Source of the DNA: Gudongella sp049310905 | GTDB taxonomy: Bacteria; Bacillota; Clostridia; Tissierellales; Tissierellaceae | DNA: 25,590 nt | Direction of reading: 5' to 3' | NCBI RefSeq assembly: GCF_049310905.1 | Contig: NZ_JBMEMN010000030.1 | Span: 1 to 25,590 of the forward strand | In this document: in pieces, positions 14,480-21,587 of the stretch | Position numbering within the stretch: position 1 is the stretch's first letter | Layout of the letters: the number at the start of each line of letters is the position of its first letter | Program-made: the position numbers and the translations under genes | Notes under the pieces: model-generated | Seen by the model: only the letters and a program-made list of their open reading frames with translations | What the model was told of the DNA's origin: nothing | Databases searched by the model: none

Positions 14480-15253
14480 CTATTGATCCTTTGGTGGCAT
14501 TGGAATAAACTTACTGGTTTTTCTTGCGTATTCATCCCATTCCGGGTGATCCTTATATTTTTTTTCAAGAAGCGGAACTCCAGATACAAACAACAAAAGA
14601 GTGGTTATTGTAATTGGACTTATTATACCAAGTAATGATCCTGGTACAGATAGGGAAATCAGAAATATTCCCCACCACATTGTAGCCTCTCCAAAATAAT
14701 TGGGGTGCCTGGTGTACTTCCACAATCCATATTTCATAAGTTTCCCTTTGTTCTCAGGATTGCTGATAAACTCTTTAAGCTGAGCATCACCGACAACCTC
14801 AAAATAATAACCGATTATCCATATTGCGATTCCAACAAAATCCAAGATCACCAAGCCTTCTACACTGCTAAAGTTTGTTATCATAATTGGAAGAGCTATT
14901 ATAAAACAGAGTGCCATCTGAGACATGAAAACCCTGATGTAAGCCATTACCGCATGGTTTTTTGATCCCCACTTCTCCCTCATTGCAACATATCGATAGT
15001 CTTCTTTTTTGTTCCAGTTCCTCTTGAACAGATGCCAGGAAAGTCTCAAACCCCAAAGAAGGACCAAAATTGTTATAACTGATCCTCTTAAAGTATACTC
15101 AGCAGATATCAAATAGCTTGTTACTGCTACAACCACAAATCCAAATCCCCATGCTATATCAATAAGACCATTGTTCTTTTTTGATTGAGCAATTGCAAAC
15201 ACAATGTTGAAATATATAAACAATACTAACAAAGTTACAAGATAGTTCTCCAT
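14480..15253 (-). CDS. DUF1295 (steroid-5-alpha-reductase-like) membrane protein
   Basis: 257-residue integral membrane protein with about six hydrophobic helices. DUF1295 signatures are the IDIAWGFGFV segment, WGLRLSWHLFKRNW, and the C-terminal YTRHPNYFGEATMWWG motif shared with 5-alpha-reductase and isoprenylcysteine-methyltransferase-type enzymes, where it contributes to cofactor binding. The substrate is probably a lipid but is not known. ATG at 15253 follows AGAAAGGGGGG, which overlaps the end of the upstream gene. It lies 14 bases after the DAK2-DegV gene and 30 bases before the DUF523 gene. Confidence 0.9.
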   Translation of the reverse strand: MENYLVTLLVLFIYFNIVFAIAQSKKNNGLIDIAWGFGFVVVAVTSYLISAEYTLRGSVITILVLLWGLRLSWHLFKRNWNKKEDYRYVAMREKWGSKNHAVMAYIRVFMSQMALCFIIALPIMITNFSSVEGLVILDFVGIAIWIIGYYFEVVGDAQLKEFISNPENKGKLMKYGLWKYTRHPNYFGEATMWWGIFLISLSVPGSLLGIISPITITTLLLFVSGVPLLEKKYKDHPEWDEYARKTSKFIPMPPKDQ

Positions 15254-15267
15254 AATAGCCCCCCTTT

Positions 15268-17055
15268 CTAGTTGCTTATAAGAGCAACCCCTACAGTTCC
15301 AATCCCAGCACTCATTGCGACAATAGTCGAAATATCCATAATATATTCCGGTTCCTTGCCTAATGTATCAACTAGATACTTCTCGTAATCCTTGGCTCTT
15401 TCCAATGCATCTGCATGAACAATTGCATATCTTTCGATTCCTTTTTCCTTGTTGATCTCCTCTACCAGCGAGTATATCTTTTTTGTATTTGAATCAACTG
15501 AAAATGCTTTTCCGATTATTGAACCATTCCCTTCCTTGTCTATGGAAACAACCGGCTTGAAATTCAATGTATTGGCAGCAAAACCAACATATTTGCTAAT
15601 TCTTCCTGACTTTACCATATACTTCAGGTCAGTAACACTTACAAATATTTCACTTCTTTGTATTATTGAGTCAAGCTTATCCAAGATCTCTTGAAAATCC
15701 ATTCCTTCATGAATCATTTCTGCAGCCTTCATGACTATCAGGCCTTCCGCTCCAGAATTTCTTTTTGAATCAATCAATGCAACGCTTCCATCATCTATTC
15801 CCAATTTTTCCAAAGCTTTTTTGAAAGTATTCAAGGTTCCACTCATTTTATCTGAAACCGTTATTACAATAACCTTTGAATAATTAGACCGTAGAAATCT
15901 TATATAATCCTCTGCTATAACTGAACTTGGCTGAGATGATGAGGGGTACTCATCTATTTCATCCATAAGCTTATAGAAATACTCAGATGATATTGTGGTC
16001 TTATCAAGGTAATTGCTTCCATCTGCCATAAGATTCAACGGCAGCATGTATATCTGATACTTGTCCATTACCTCCTTGGGGAGATCTGCAATTGAATCCG
16101 TCAAAAGAGCTATTGGATAAGCCCTTGAATGTATAGCTTCAAACTGCCGCTTCATATCATCTGCCTTTTGCTGAATTATTCTTCCATGCTTCCTCAGCCT
16201 TCTAAAAAGTTCTTCCGGTTGAGTTGCATGTATATGAATTCTAACTTTGTTTCTATTTCCCGCTATAACTAAAGAATTCCCAATATCTGCTATATCATGT
16301 TTTATGTTATCAACATCCAGATTCTCACCTTGAATCAGTGCCTCAGTACAATATCTGAAATGAAGATCCATGTTATCCATAATATGCATATCCTCAGTTT
16401 GAATAAGAATATCTGAATAATCTTCTTCAAAGTGAACTTTTTCATTGGTTTTAATGAATTTAATAAATCCTTCCAGGAAGTGTACAAATCCCTTGGCTCC
16501 TGAGTCAACAACGTGAGCATCCCTAAGAACTTTCAATTTTTCTGGTGTTCTCTTTAATGAATCTGCAGCAGCCAGAAGTGAGTCCCCCATCAACTCTCCA
16601 AAATCAGCCGCCTTACCCCTATATTCCTGAAGAGACAAAGCCCAGTCCTTTATAACCGTAATCATTGTACCTTCTACCGGCTCGGCAATTGACTTGTATG
16701 CATACTGGACAGCCTGGTTTGCAAGATGAGTAAAACCTTCAACTGTGACATCATCGTCTTCAGTCATTTCCATATACATCCCATTAATATACTGAGCAAA
16801 AATTATACCAGAATTTCCCCTGGCTCCATTTAAAGCAGCTTCTGCTATGGACTCCATTGTTTGCTTAACGGTCTGTTTTATTCTGGCCTCTTCTACAATT
16901 GTGTACATTGTAAATGCCAAATTTGATCCTGTATCTCCATCAGGTACGGGAAATACATTGATTCTGTTAAGTTCATATTTCTGTTTTATCACCTCGTTTG
17001 CACCTGATAAGAAGGCATAGTACAGGTCCTCTCCATTTAGCTTATTCATTGTCAT
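15268..17055 (-). CDS. DAK2-DegV fusion, single-chain fatty-acid-kinase-like protein
   Basis: 595 residues. The N-terminal DhaL/DAK2 kinase domain (about 5-205) has the Mg-ATP motif PVPDGDTGSN (Asp39, Asp41) and GARGNSGIIFAQ. A central FakA-like domain (about 235-310) has FRYCTEALI and RIHIHATQPEELF. The C-terminal DegV domain (about 313-595) has LLTDSIADLP, YPSSSQPSS, SDKMSGTLN and the KSGRISK segment. In fatty acid kinase, FakA phosphorylates an acyl group held by a separate DegV-type FakB; here both functions seem joined in one chain. The likely role is acyl-phosphate formation from free or recycled fatty acids at the membrane. ATG at 17055 follows AGGAGGGG. It lies 16 bases after DUF2177 and 14 bases before DUF1295, so it is firmly in the operon. 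The substrate is inferred from the families. Confidence 0.9.
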   Translation of the reverse strand: MTMNKLNGEDLYYAFLSGANEVIKQKYELNRINVFPVPDGDTGSNLAFTMYTIVEEARIKQTVKQTMESIAEAALNGARGNSGIIFAQYINGMYMEMTEDDDVTVEGFTHLANQAVQYAYKSIAEPVEGTMITVIKDWALSLQEYRGKAADFGELMGDSLLAAADSLKRTPEKLKVLRDAHVVDSGAKGFVHFLEGFIKFIKTNEKVHFEEDYSDILIQTEDMHIMDNMDLHFRYCTEALIQGENLDVDNIKHDIADIGNSLVIAGNRNKVRIHIHATQPEELFRRLRKHGRIIQQKADDMKRQFEAIHSRAYPIALLTDSIADLPKEVMDKYQIYMLPLNLMADGSNYLDKTTISSEYFYKLMDEIDEYPSSSQPSSVIAEDYIRFLRSNYSKVIVITVSDKMSGTLNTFKKALEKLGIDDGSVALIDSKRNSGAEGLIVMKAAEMIHEGMDFQEILDKLDSIIQRSEIFVSVTDLKYMVKSGRISKYVGFAANTLNFKPVVSIDKEGNGSIIGKAFSVDSNTKKIYSLVEEINKEKGIERYAIVHADALERAKDYEKYLVDTLGKEPEYIMDISTIVAMSAGIGTVGVALISN

Positions 17056-17071
17056 AAAATCCCCTCCTAAA

Positions 17072-17473
17072 TCAGACTCCTATAGCCTTCAGAATAAGAA
17101 AACTTACTGAAGCTGTAAGTCCACAAAGAACTGTTCCCCATATTATATCCACAACAGTTATAAATACTGGCCAATCCTTTAATGTTGCCAGATTTGTCAT
17201 ATCGTAGGTTGCATATGTTATAAACCCAAAAAAAGCACCTACAAATGCTGCGTATATCAGACTATCTCTTTCTATTGCAGGTGCTATTGCAAAGAAAATC
17301 AAACCTGCGATGTAGAATACGTAGAATCCCATGGCAGCAACCCAGTTGACATTTGGGCTCATTATATATCCCAAGTGTTCTCTGTAAAGATTCTTTGCAA
17401 TCAATCCAAGCCATATTAGGTCTATTGCGAAGAATACGGTAAATGAAACTCCATACATTTTAACCAGACTCAT
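17072..17473 (-). CDS. DUF2177 family membrane protein
   Basis: 133 residues with four hydrophobic helices. Signatures are FFAIDLIWLGLIAKNLYREHLG, the GFYVFYIAGLIFFA helix, and YATYDMTNLATLKDWP, which are characteristic of DUF2177. Function is unknown; the family often occurs next to light-response and lipid genes. ATG at 17473 follows GAGGTG. It lies between the TspO-like gene (86 bases upstream) and the DAK2-DegV gene (16 bases downstream). Confidence 0.9.
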   Translation of the reverse strand: MSLVKMYGVSFTVFFAIDLIWLGLIAKNLYREHLGYIMSPNVNWVAAMGFYVFYIAGLIFFAIAPAIERDSLIYAAFVGAFFGFITYATYDMTNLATLKDWPVFITVVDIIWGTVLCGLTASVSFLILKAIGV

Positions 17474-17559
17474 CTTTTCACCTCATTTTGTTATTGTTCC
17501 ATTTATTTTCTCGCTTTAATTCACGGAATAATACTGATATTCTACCCCCTTAAAGGAAT

Positions 17560-18378
17560 TTAAAACCCTTGGTTCTTCTTGAACATAAATCTTTTATTTC
17601 TCGATTTCCTTGATGCAAGAAATATTATGGTTAAGAATATTCCTATTGCGATTCCTGCTGTCACAATAACTCCAGGGTATTCTCCATTGAAACCCTCCGG
17701 AGAAGTATGTTTAATCAGTATCCCACTATATGCCCATACCATAACGGCTCCGTAGGCTTTATCTTCAAGTTTCCAAATAGTAGCTCCACCAATCATCAAT
17801 CCGACAATCAATATGGCTATAGTCCACAAAGACTCAGTCACACCAAAGCCATCCCAACCGATATCAACAAGCAATGCAGTTATGTTTGCTATTGTTGCTA
17901 TTGTTATCCAGCCAAAATATACACTAAATGGAAGCGTTGCCCAAAGCATTTTATCTCCTGCAGTCACCATGGACCTAAGGGTAAGTACTATCACAATAAG
18001 AGAAACCAGGATTGCAAGCATTAAGACGACTGTTATTCCTACATTTCCATGATGCCAATGGTATATCCAGATACTGTTTGCAACAGATGTGATTATATAA
18101 AATATATTGACTCTCTTAAGTCCAGCACCTTCTCCTTTTCCACGGTTTATGTATATGATCTGATAGATTGAATAAACTCCCAATAATAGATATATAATTC
18201 CCCAAATAGAAAAGGTAACCCCAGCAGGAGCAAACAAATTGGGCAGGCTGTCTGAAACCTCCCCTGTTGTCATACCATTTATTGGCAAGATATTCGCCAT
18301 TGCATTTGTGCCTACCATAACAACATACATGACAAATGCCATAATACTCAACAAAACTCCTTCTTTTCTTTTAACCAT
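17560..18378 (-). CDS. TspO/MBR-related tryptophan-rich membrane protein
   Basis: 272 residues starting at ATG 18378, after AAGGGGG with a 6-base gap. An in-frame GTG at 18399 has no better site. Many hydrophobic segments (about eight) make it longer than the classical five-helix TspO of about 160 residues. The FAPAGVTFSIWGIIYLLLG motif marks the extended group of TspO-like proteins. TspO proteins bind porphyrins and are linked with photo-oxidative stress; whether this longer group does so is not established. It is the second gene of the operon, 30 bases after the CBS gene. Confidence 0.85.
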   Translation of the reverse strand: MVKRKEGVLLSIMAFVMYVVMVGTNAMANILPINGMTTGEVSDSLPNLFAPAGVTFSIWGIIYLLLGVYSIYQIIYINRGKGEGAGLKRVNIFYIITSVANSIWIYHWHHGNVGITVVLMLAILVSLIVIVLTLRSMVTAGDKMLWATLPFSVYFGWITIATIANITALLVDIGWDGFGVTESLWTIAILIVGLMIGGATIWKLEDKAYGAVMVWAYSGILIKHTSPEGFNGEYPGVIVTAGIAIGIFLTIIFLASRKSRNKRFMFKKNQGF

Positions 18379-18408
18379 ACTCCGCCCCCTTACAATCACT
18401 AATTTCTA

Positions 18409-18864
18409 CTACTGCTCTGGGAAAAGATAACTCATGATATCTCTTCTTGAGACTATTCCTACAAGCTCTCCTTCCTTATTTATAACCGGCAGACGCTTAA
18501 CGTTTTTTTCTACCAATAGTGTTGCACCTTCTTCAATGGTCTGATTGGGGTCAATCGTTATGACCTTTTTTGTCATAATATCCTTTGCTTTTTGTCCCAT
18601 GGAGCTTTTTAATTCATCCATGAACTTCTTTGGGCTATCAAGATATATCATTCCACCTAGAACCTCCAAAACAGCTGGGCCCTTTATCCTTGATGCTCTT
18701 CTTATAAGATCGCCTTCTGTTACTATGCCAACTAGCTTTCCTGACTCATCCAAAACAGGTAAACCACTTAGGTTGTGCTTTATTAGCAACGAAGCACATT
18801 TTTCTACATTATCATTTAAAGTAACTGTTATAACATCCTTGGTCATAATGTCTTTGATATACAT
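18409..18864 (-). CDS. Tandem CBS-domain protein
   Basis: 151 residues starting at the second ATG (18864), 7 bases after GGAGG; the first ATG at 18870 is too close to it. Two CBS repeats (about 1-58 and 90-148) each begin with the KDIMTK-V-T pattern and contain the LPV and LVGIV elements. Together they form a Bateman module that usually binds adenine nucleotides. No effector domain is attached. As the first gene of the operon it may act as an energy-state sensor for a partner. An IS91-like element lies just upstream, so its original promoter region may have been altered. Confidence 0.9.
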   Translation of the reverse strand: MYIKDIMTKDVITVTLNDNVEKCASLLIKHNLSGLPVLDESGKLVGIVTEGDLIRRASRIKGPAVLEVLGGMIYLDSPKKFMDELKSSMGQKAKDIMTKKVITIDPNQTIEEGATLLVEKNVKRLPVINKEGELVGIVSRRDIMSYLFPEQ

Positions 18865-18927
18865 AACCATTCCTCCATTTTCTGTAATTTTACATCTACT
18901 TGGATAATACCCAAAAATATGACTTTT

Positions 18928-18964
18928 TAAAAAAAGCGTCTTCGACGCGTTAAAGAATCGTCGA
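18928..18964. other. Overlapping alternative hairpins at the left edge of the IS
   Basis: GCGTC-TTC-GACGC (18936-18948) forms a tight hairpin. On the minus strand it is followed by seven T residues, making a small intrinsic terminator against transcripts coming from the IS side. The overlapping TCGACG (18942-18947) can instead pair with CGTCGA (18959-18964). HUH transposases recognise hairpins at their element ends, so this may be the terminal structure of the IS, a terminator, or both. Confidence 0.5.
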
Positions 18965-19002
18965 TAATCTAACTTTTTCTTAAATTTTATACTTTCTTTG
19001 TT

Positions 19003-19058
19003 GTCTTACCGGTCATTTTTGGTTATATATTGATTGGTGATATTATGTCCGGTAAGAC
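19003..19058 (+). repeat. 10-base inverted repeat enclosing the transposase start
   Basis: GTCTTACCGG (19003-19012) and CCGGTAAGAC (19049-19058) are perfect inverted copies. The right arm covers codons 2-5 of the transposase, and the ribosome site and ATG (19045) fall in the loop right next to the stem. In an mRNA starting upstream of 19003, the fold would hinder initiation. Insertion sequences are known to limit transposase made from read-through transcripts by such fold-back structures. Confidence 0.65.
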
Positions 19059-20190
19059 CTTTAAATTCAAACACATCTTTTCTGATCACTGGGAGTATTT
19101 TCTCTCCCAAGGTTATCCCATCCGCCCTGCCGTTATCAGTAATGTCAACAAGATACTGATGTGTGGCGAACCTTCTATGGGTCATGCCATCTACTTTTGC
19201 GAGCATTGCGGTAAGGTCAAGCATGTTTTCTTCACCTGCAAAAGTCGTTTCTGTACTTCTTGCGGGTCCAAGTATACTCAGAACCGTGCTGATTCTATCT
19301 CTTCCAAGCTTATCAATTGTACACATAGGCATATTGTCTTCACTATCCCCCAGGAGCTGCGAGTCTTTTTCCAGAAGGATAGAAAACTTCTTCATGTGCT
19401 TTTTAAGGCCAGCGCAGATACTGTGCTCTCTTGGTTTGCCAGCCTTAAAAAGTCTGAAGGCTTTAAACCTGGCATCGTTTCTACCATGCATACCTTTGGC
19501 AGAGACCTGAAATGGAACCCTCATATCCATATGCTTGTCACTGAAGGTGCTTCTGGCAACAGGACTGTCTGGCGCAAGGTTTCTCATATCCCTTTCAGTA
19601 TGCTTAGAAAAAGGTGGCAGGCCACTTTGCTTCATATGCTTCATGAACACCTTGGAAATGATTTCTACAAACTGAAAACATTTCTTTTTAATACTTATCC
19701 TGATGGATTCTATGTCTATGCCAAGAGCAATATGAACTCCAAGTCCTCTGACTCCATTCAATACATTATCCGTTATACTGGTAGACCTGCCATGGCTCAA
19801 TCCCGCATTTTAGATTATGATGGCGAGTTTGTGACTTTCTACTATGAAAGACATGAGGATGGTCAGCGCGTTGTTGAAAAGATTACTGCTATTGAATTTA
19901 TCAAAAGGCTGATTATCCATATCCCTGACGAGCACTTTAAAATGATTCGTTACTACGGTCTTTATGCTAGAAAGCATGTCAACTCCTCTAAGCTCTATCT
20001 TCTGCAAAGTCACTCCAAAAGACTTTTCAGGAAGAGGCATTCTCATTGGCGTGCTAGAATCCTTTTGGCTTTTGGTGTTGATCCTTTAGCATGCTCTTGT
20101 GGACACACAATGAAATTGCTTGAAATATTCAGTCCTTCCAATAACCCTTATATTGATAATCTAAGACCCCACTTGTATAATAGTTCATAG
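19045..20190 (+). CDS. IS91-family transposase (HUH, Y2 type)
   Basis: 381 residues from ATG 19045, just after GGTGAT; in-frame TTG at 19030 has no ribosome site. The N-terminal zinc-binding region has CEHC (52-55) and CKSRFCTSC (65-73). The catalytic HUH motif is NPHIHMLV (His160, His162). The pair of tyrosines is YIIRY (Tyr240, Tyr244), the Y2 pattern of IS91/IS801/IS1294 elements. RYYGLYARK and a C-terminal CSCGHTM segment follow. It nicks and joins single-stranded DNA during rolling-circle-type transposition. The frame looks intact. A fold-back repeat covers the start and a hairpin lies at the stop. Confidence 0.9.
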   Translation: MSGKTFKFKHIFSDHWEYFLSQGYPIRPAVISNVNKILMCGEPSMGHAIYFCEHCGKVKHVFFTCKSRFCTSCGSKYTQNRADSISSKLINCTHRHIVFTIPQELRVFFQKDRKLLHVLFKASADTVLSWFASLKKSEGFKPGIVSTMHTFGRDLKWNPHIHMLVTEGASGNRTVWRKVSHIPFSMLRKRWQATLLHMLHEHLGNDFYKLKTFLFNTYPDGFYVYAKSNMNSKSSDSIQYIIRYTGRPAMAQSRILDYDGEFVTFYYERHEDGQRVVEKITAIEFIKRLIIHIPDEHFKMIRYYGLYARKHVNSSKLYLLQSHSKRLFRKRHSHWRARILLAFGVDPLACSCGHTMKLLEIFSPSNNPYIDNLRPHLYNSS

Positions 20191-20205
20191 TAGGTATTAT
20201 GAACT
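20182..20205 (+). repeat. Hairpin at transposase stop, before the accessory ORF
   Basis: AGTTCATA (20182-20189) and TATGAACT (20198-20205) form a perfect 8-base stem with an 8-base loop. It spans the transposase stop and ends 4 bases before the GGAGG of the small ORF. It may modulate expression of the second gene, or be part of the element's recognition DNA. Confidence 0.45.
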
Positions 20206-20220
20206 TATTGGAGGTTGATT

Positions 20221-20457
20221 ATGAACATTCTTGATGGCTTTACTAAAAATGATGATTTGATTGAGTTTATTTGCACCAAGTGTGGTTATTCATTATGGGT
20301 TCCAAGATTCATTGTTGTTCAACTGGAAGAGGATAATATCTTTGATGACTTGAAACCATCGGTACCCCCTCAGCCTTTTTGTCAGGTTTGTGATGGTACT
20401 ATGACACCTAAATCATATACTGGCATTCGCGGTGTCCACTACGAATACAAAAAATAG
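20221..20457 (+). CDS. Small zinc-ribbon-like protein of the IS
   Basis: 78 residues starting at ATG 20221, 6 bases after GGAGG. Two CxxC pairs (CTKC near residue 20 and CQVC near residue 56) suggest one zinc ribbon. It starts 30 bases after the transposase stop and ends at the element's terminal hairpin, so it probably belongs to the IS. Its role is unknown; a DNA-binding helper or regulator of transposition is possible. Confidence 0.65.
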   Translation: MNILDGFTKNDDLIEFICTKCGYSLWVPRFIVVQLEEDNIFDDLKPSVPPQPFCQVCDGTMTPKSYTGIRGVHYEYKK

Positions 20458-20480
20458 TCTAATCCTGCATTGGACTTTTT
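20456..20480 (+). terminator. Terminator at the right end of the IS genes
   Basis: AGTCTAAT and ATTGGACT form an 8-base stem with one T-G pair and a 5-base loop, followed by TTTTT. It begins at the stop codon of the accessory ORF. It may double as the terminal hairpin of the element. Confidence 0.6.
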
Positions 20481-20552
20481 GGCATGTCTTTTAATTAAAG
20501 TATGTCATTTTTTGTTTTGTTTCTAAAAGTAGCAATTTCCTAACTAAGAACA

Positions 20553-20586
20553 AAAAAGGCATTCCTAAGTTTATGAATGCCTTTTT
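20553..20586. terminator. Bidirectional terminator after the thioredoxin-like gene
   Basis: AAAAAGGCATTC / GAATGCCTTTTT is a perfect 12-base stem with a 10-base loop and T-runs on both strands. It closes the rubrerythrin-nicotinamidase-thioredoxin transcript and also blocks plus-strand transcripts leaving the IS. Confidence 0.88.
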
Positions 20587-20599
20587 AAACGATATGGTT

Positions 20600-20923
20600 T
20601 TAAGTTAAAATGAGTTGAAGGGTCCTGCTGATCTTTTCAAAATCAACAAATCTACTTTCCCTAACTACTTCCTTTCCTTCGTTGAAGATCAATATAGTCG
20701 GTATTGAAAAAATAAGATGCTGACCTGCTATCTTAACATTCTTATTGACGTCAATCCTTCCGATCTCAACATCATATTCTGATGTCAACTCAACCAATTT
20801 GGGGAAAACGGAATGACACACATTACAGTTCTCAGAGCTGAAATATAAAATATGGGTCTCCTTTTTAGAAAACTCATCCAACTCCTCATCAGAATTCAAA
20901 TATACAACTTTTTCAGTGTTCAC
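20600..20923 (-). CDS. Thioredoxin-like protein
   Basis: 107-residue single thioredoxin fold with active site SSENCNVCHSVFPKL (CNVC in place of the usual CGPC) and the cis-proline motif FSIPTILIF. It should catalyse thiol-disulfide exchange in the cytoplasm; the altered middle residues suggest a different redox potential or partner than the main thioredoxin. The start is GTG at 20923, 6 bases after AGGAGG. It is the last gene of a three-gene unit with nicotinamidase and a rubrerythrin-like protein, pointing to oxidative-stress defence. Confidence 0.88.
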   Translation of the reverse strand: MNTEKVVYLNSDEELDEFSKKETHILYFSSENCNVCHSVFPKLVELTSEYDVEIGRIDVNKNVKIAGQHLIFSIPTILIFNEGKEVVRESRFVDFEKISRTLQLILT

Positions 20924-20976
20924 TTTCTGCCTCCTCGCTAATCAAATACATGATCACTACCTTAAGTCATGAATCT

Positions 20977-21537
20977 TCAGTCAGTACCAATCACATTAAC
21001 GCCTCTATTTCGAAGATCTTCCAAGTTTTTCAAATGATCGGATTTATTCACATAACCAAGACCGCTATACAGTAGCTGTACCTTAAATCCATCCTCTAAA
21101 AGAGCCAATGCGGTTTCCCTGACACAATATTCACTGGCTATACCAGAAACCACAACACTCTCCTCTACAGCTTCATTTAACACTACTCCAGACTCTGTTT
21201 TAGCAGAATATGCTGAATACTCCTCTATTTCATCGTTTAATCCCTTGTAAAAAACATTTTCAGGATTAGGTGTCTTTGATGAATCGTCTATCAGTTCACC
21301 GAATTTTTCGTGTAGCATGGCTCCTCTCTCACCTTGTAAACAATGAACTGGCCAGATACCTCCATTCACAATGAAGCTTTTGTTGTCTTTTGTGTGCCAA
21401 TCCATGGAGTAATAAACATCGACATCATTTTTGTTAATGTAATCTATGATATTAAGTACCGCGTTTTCTGCATTTTCACACGCAAGCGTACCATCTATAA
21501 AGTCGTATTGACAATCAACCACTATTAAACTTTTCAT
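20977..21537 (-). CDS. pncA: Nicotinamidase (isochorismatase superfamily)
   Basis: 186 residues. It hydrolyses nicotinamide to nicotinate for NAD salvage. The catalytic triad is visible: Asp8 (VVDCQYDF), Lys98 (FYKGL) and Cys138 (SEYCVRETA). Metal ligands Asp46, His48 and His65 fit the DWHTKD and IWPVHCLQG motifs, which favour nicotinamidase over other isochorismatase-like hydrolases. ATG at 21537 follows AGAGGTGA. It lies 50 bases after the rubrerythrin-like gene and 53 before the thioredoxin-like gene. Confidence 0.88.
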   Translation of the reverse strand: MKSLIVVDCQYDFIDGTLACENAENAVLNIIDYINKNDVDVYYSMDWHTKDNKSFIVNGGIWPVHCLQGERGAMLHEKFGELIDDSSKTPNPENVFYKGLNDEIEEYSAYSAKTESGVVLNEAVEESVVVSGIASEYCVRETALALLEDGFKVQLLYSGLGYVNKSDHLKNLEDLRNRGVNVIGTD

Positions 21538-21563
21538 AAAAAATTCACCTCTGAATCAAGCAA

Positions 21564-21581
21564 GGCAGCCTGTCGGCCGCC
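21564..21581 (-). other. GC-rich hairpin between rubrerythrin-like gene and pncA
   Basis: On the minus strand GGCGGCC pairs with GGCTGCC (one G-U pair) around a 4-base loop, shortly after the rubrerythrin-like stop. There is no T-run after it, so it is more likely an mRNA-processing or stability element, giving unequal expression of the two genes, than a full terminator. Confidence 0.4.
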
Positions 21582-21587
21582 TCAAGT

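Larger units (their letters stand above)
18936..20480 (+). mobile_element. IS91-like insertion sequence (boundaries approximate)
   Basis: The element comprises the hairpin at 18936-18948, an HUH/Y2 transposase gene and a small zinc-ribbon ORF, closed by a hairpin with a T-run. IS91-type elements move by rolling-circle-like transposition, lack terminal inverted repeats and make no target duplication, so ends cannot be fixed from one copy. It lies between the CBS operon and the thioredoxin operon, both transcribed in the other direction. The transposase frame is uninterrupted, so the element may be active. Confidence 0.8.

Noticed and set aside
17055..17074. Read-through of the TGA ending the DUF2177 gene
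   Set aside because: The bases after it are the ribosome site of the next gene, and the DUF2177 protein is complete.
19006..19800. A 264-residue minus-strand frame antisense to the transposase
   Set aside because: No ribosome site and no recognisable motif; the plus-strand frame has HUH and Y2 motifs.
18921..20480. GACTTTTT at 18921-18928 and 20473-20480 as a target-site duplication of the IS
   Set aside because: IS91-type elements make no duplication, and the right copy is simply the tail of a terminator. Taken as chance.
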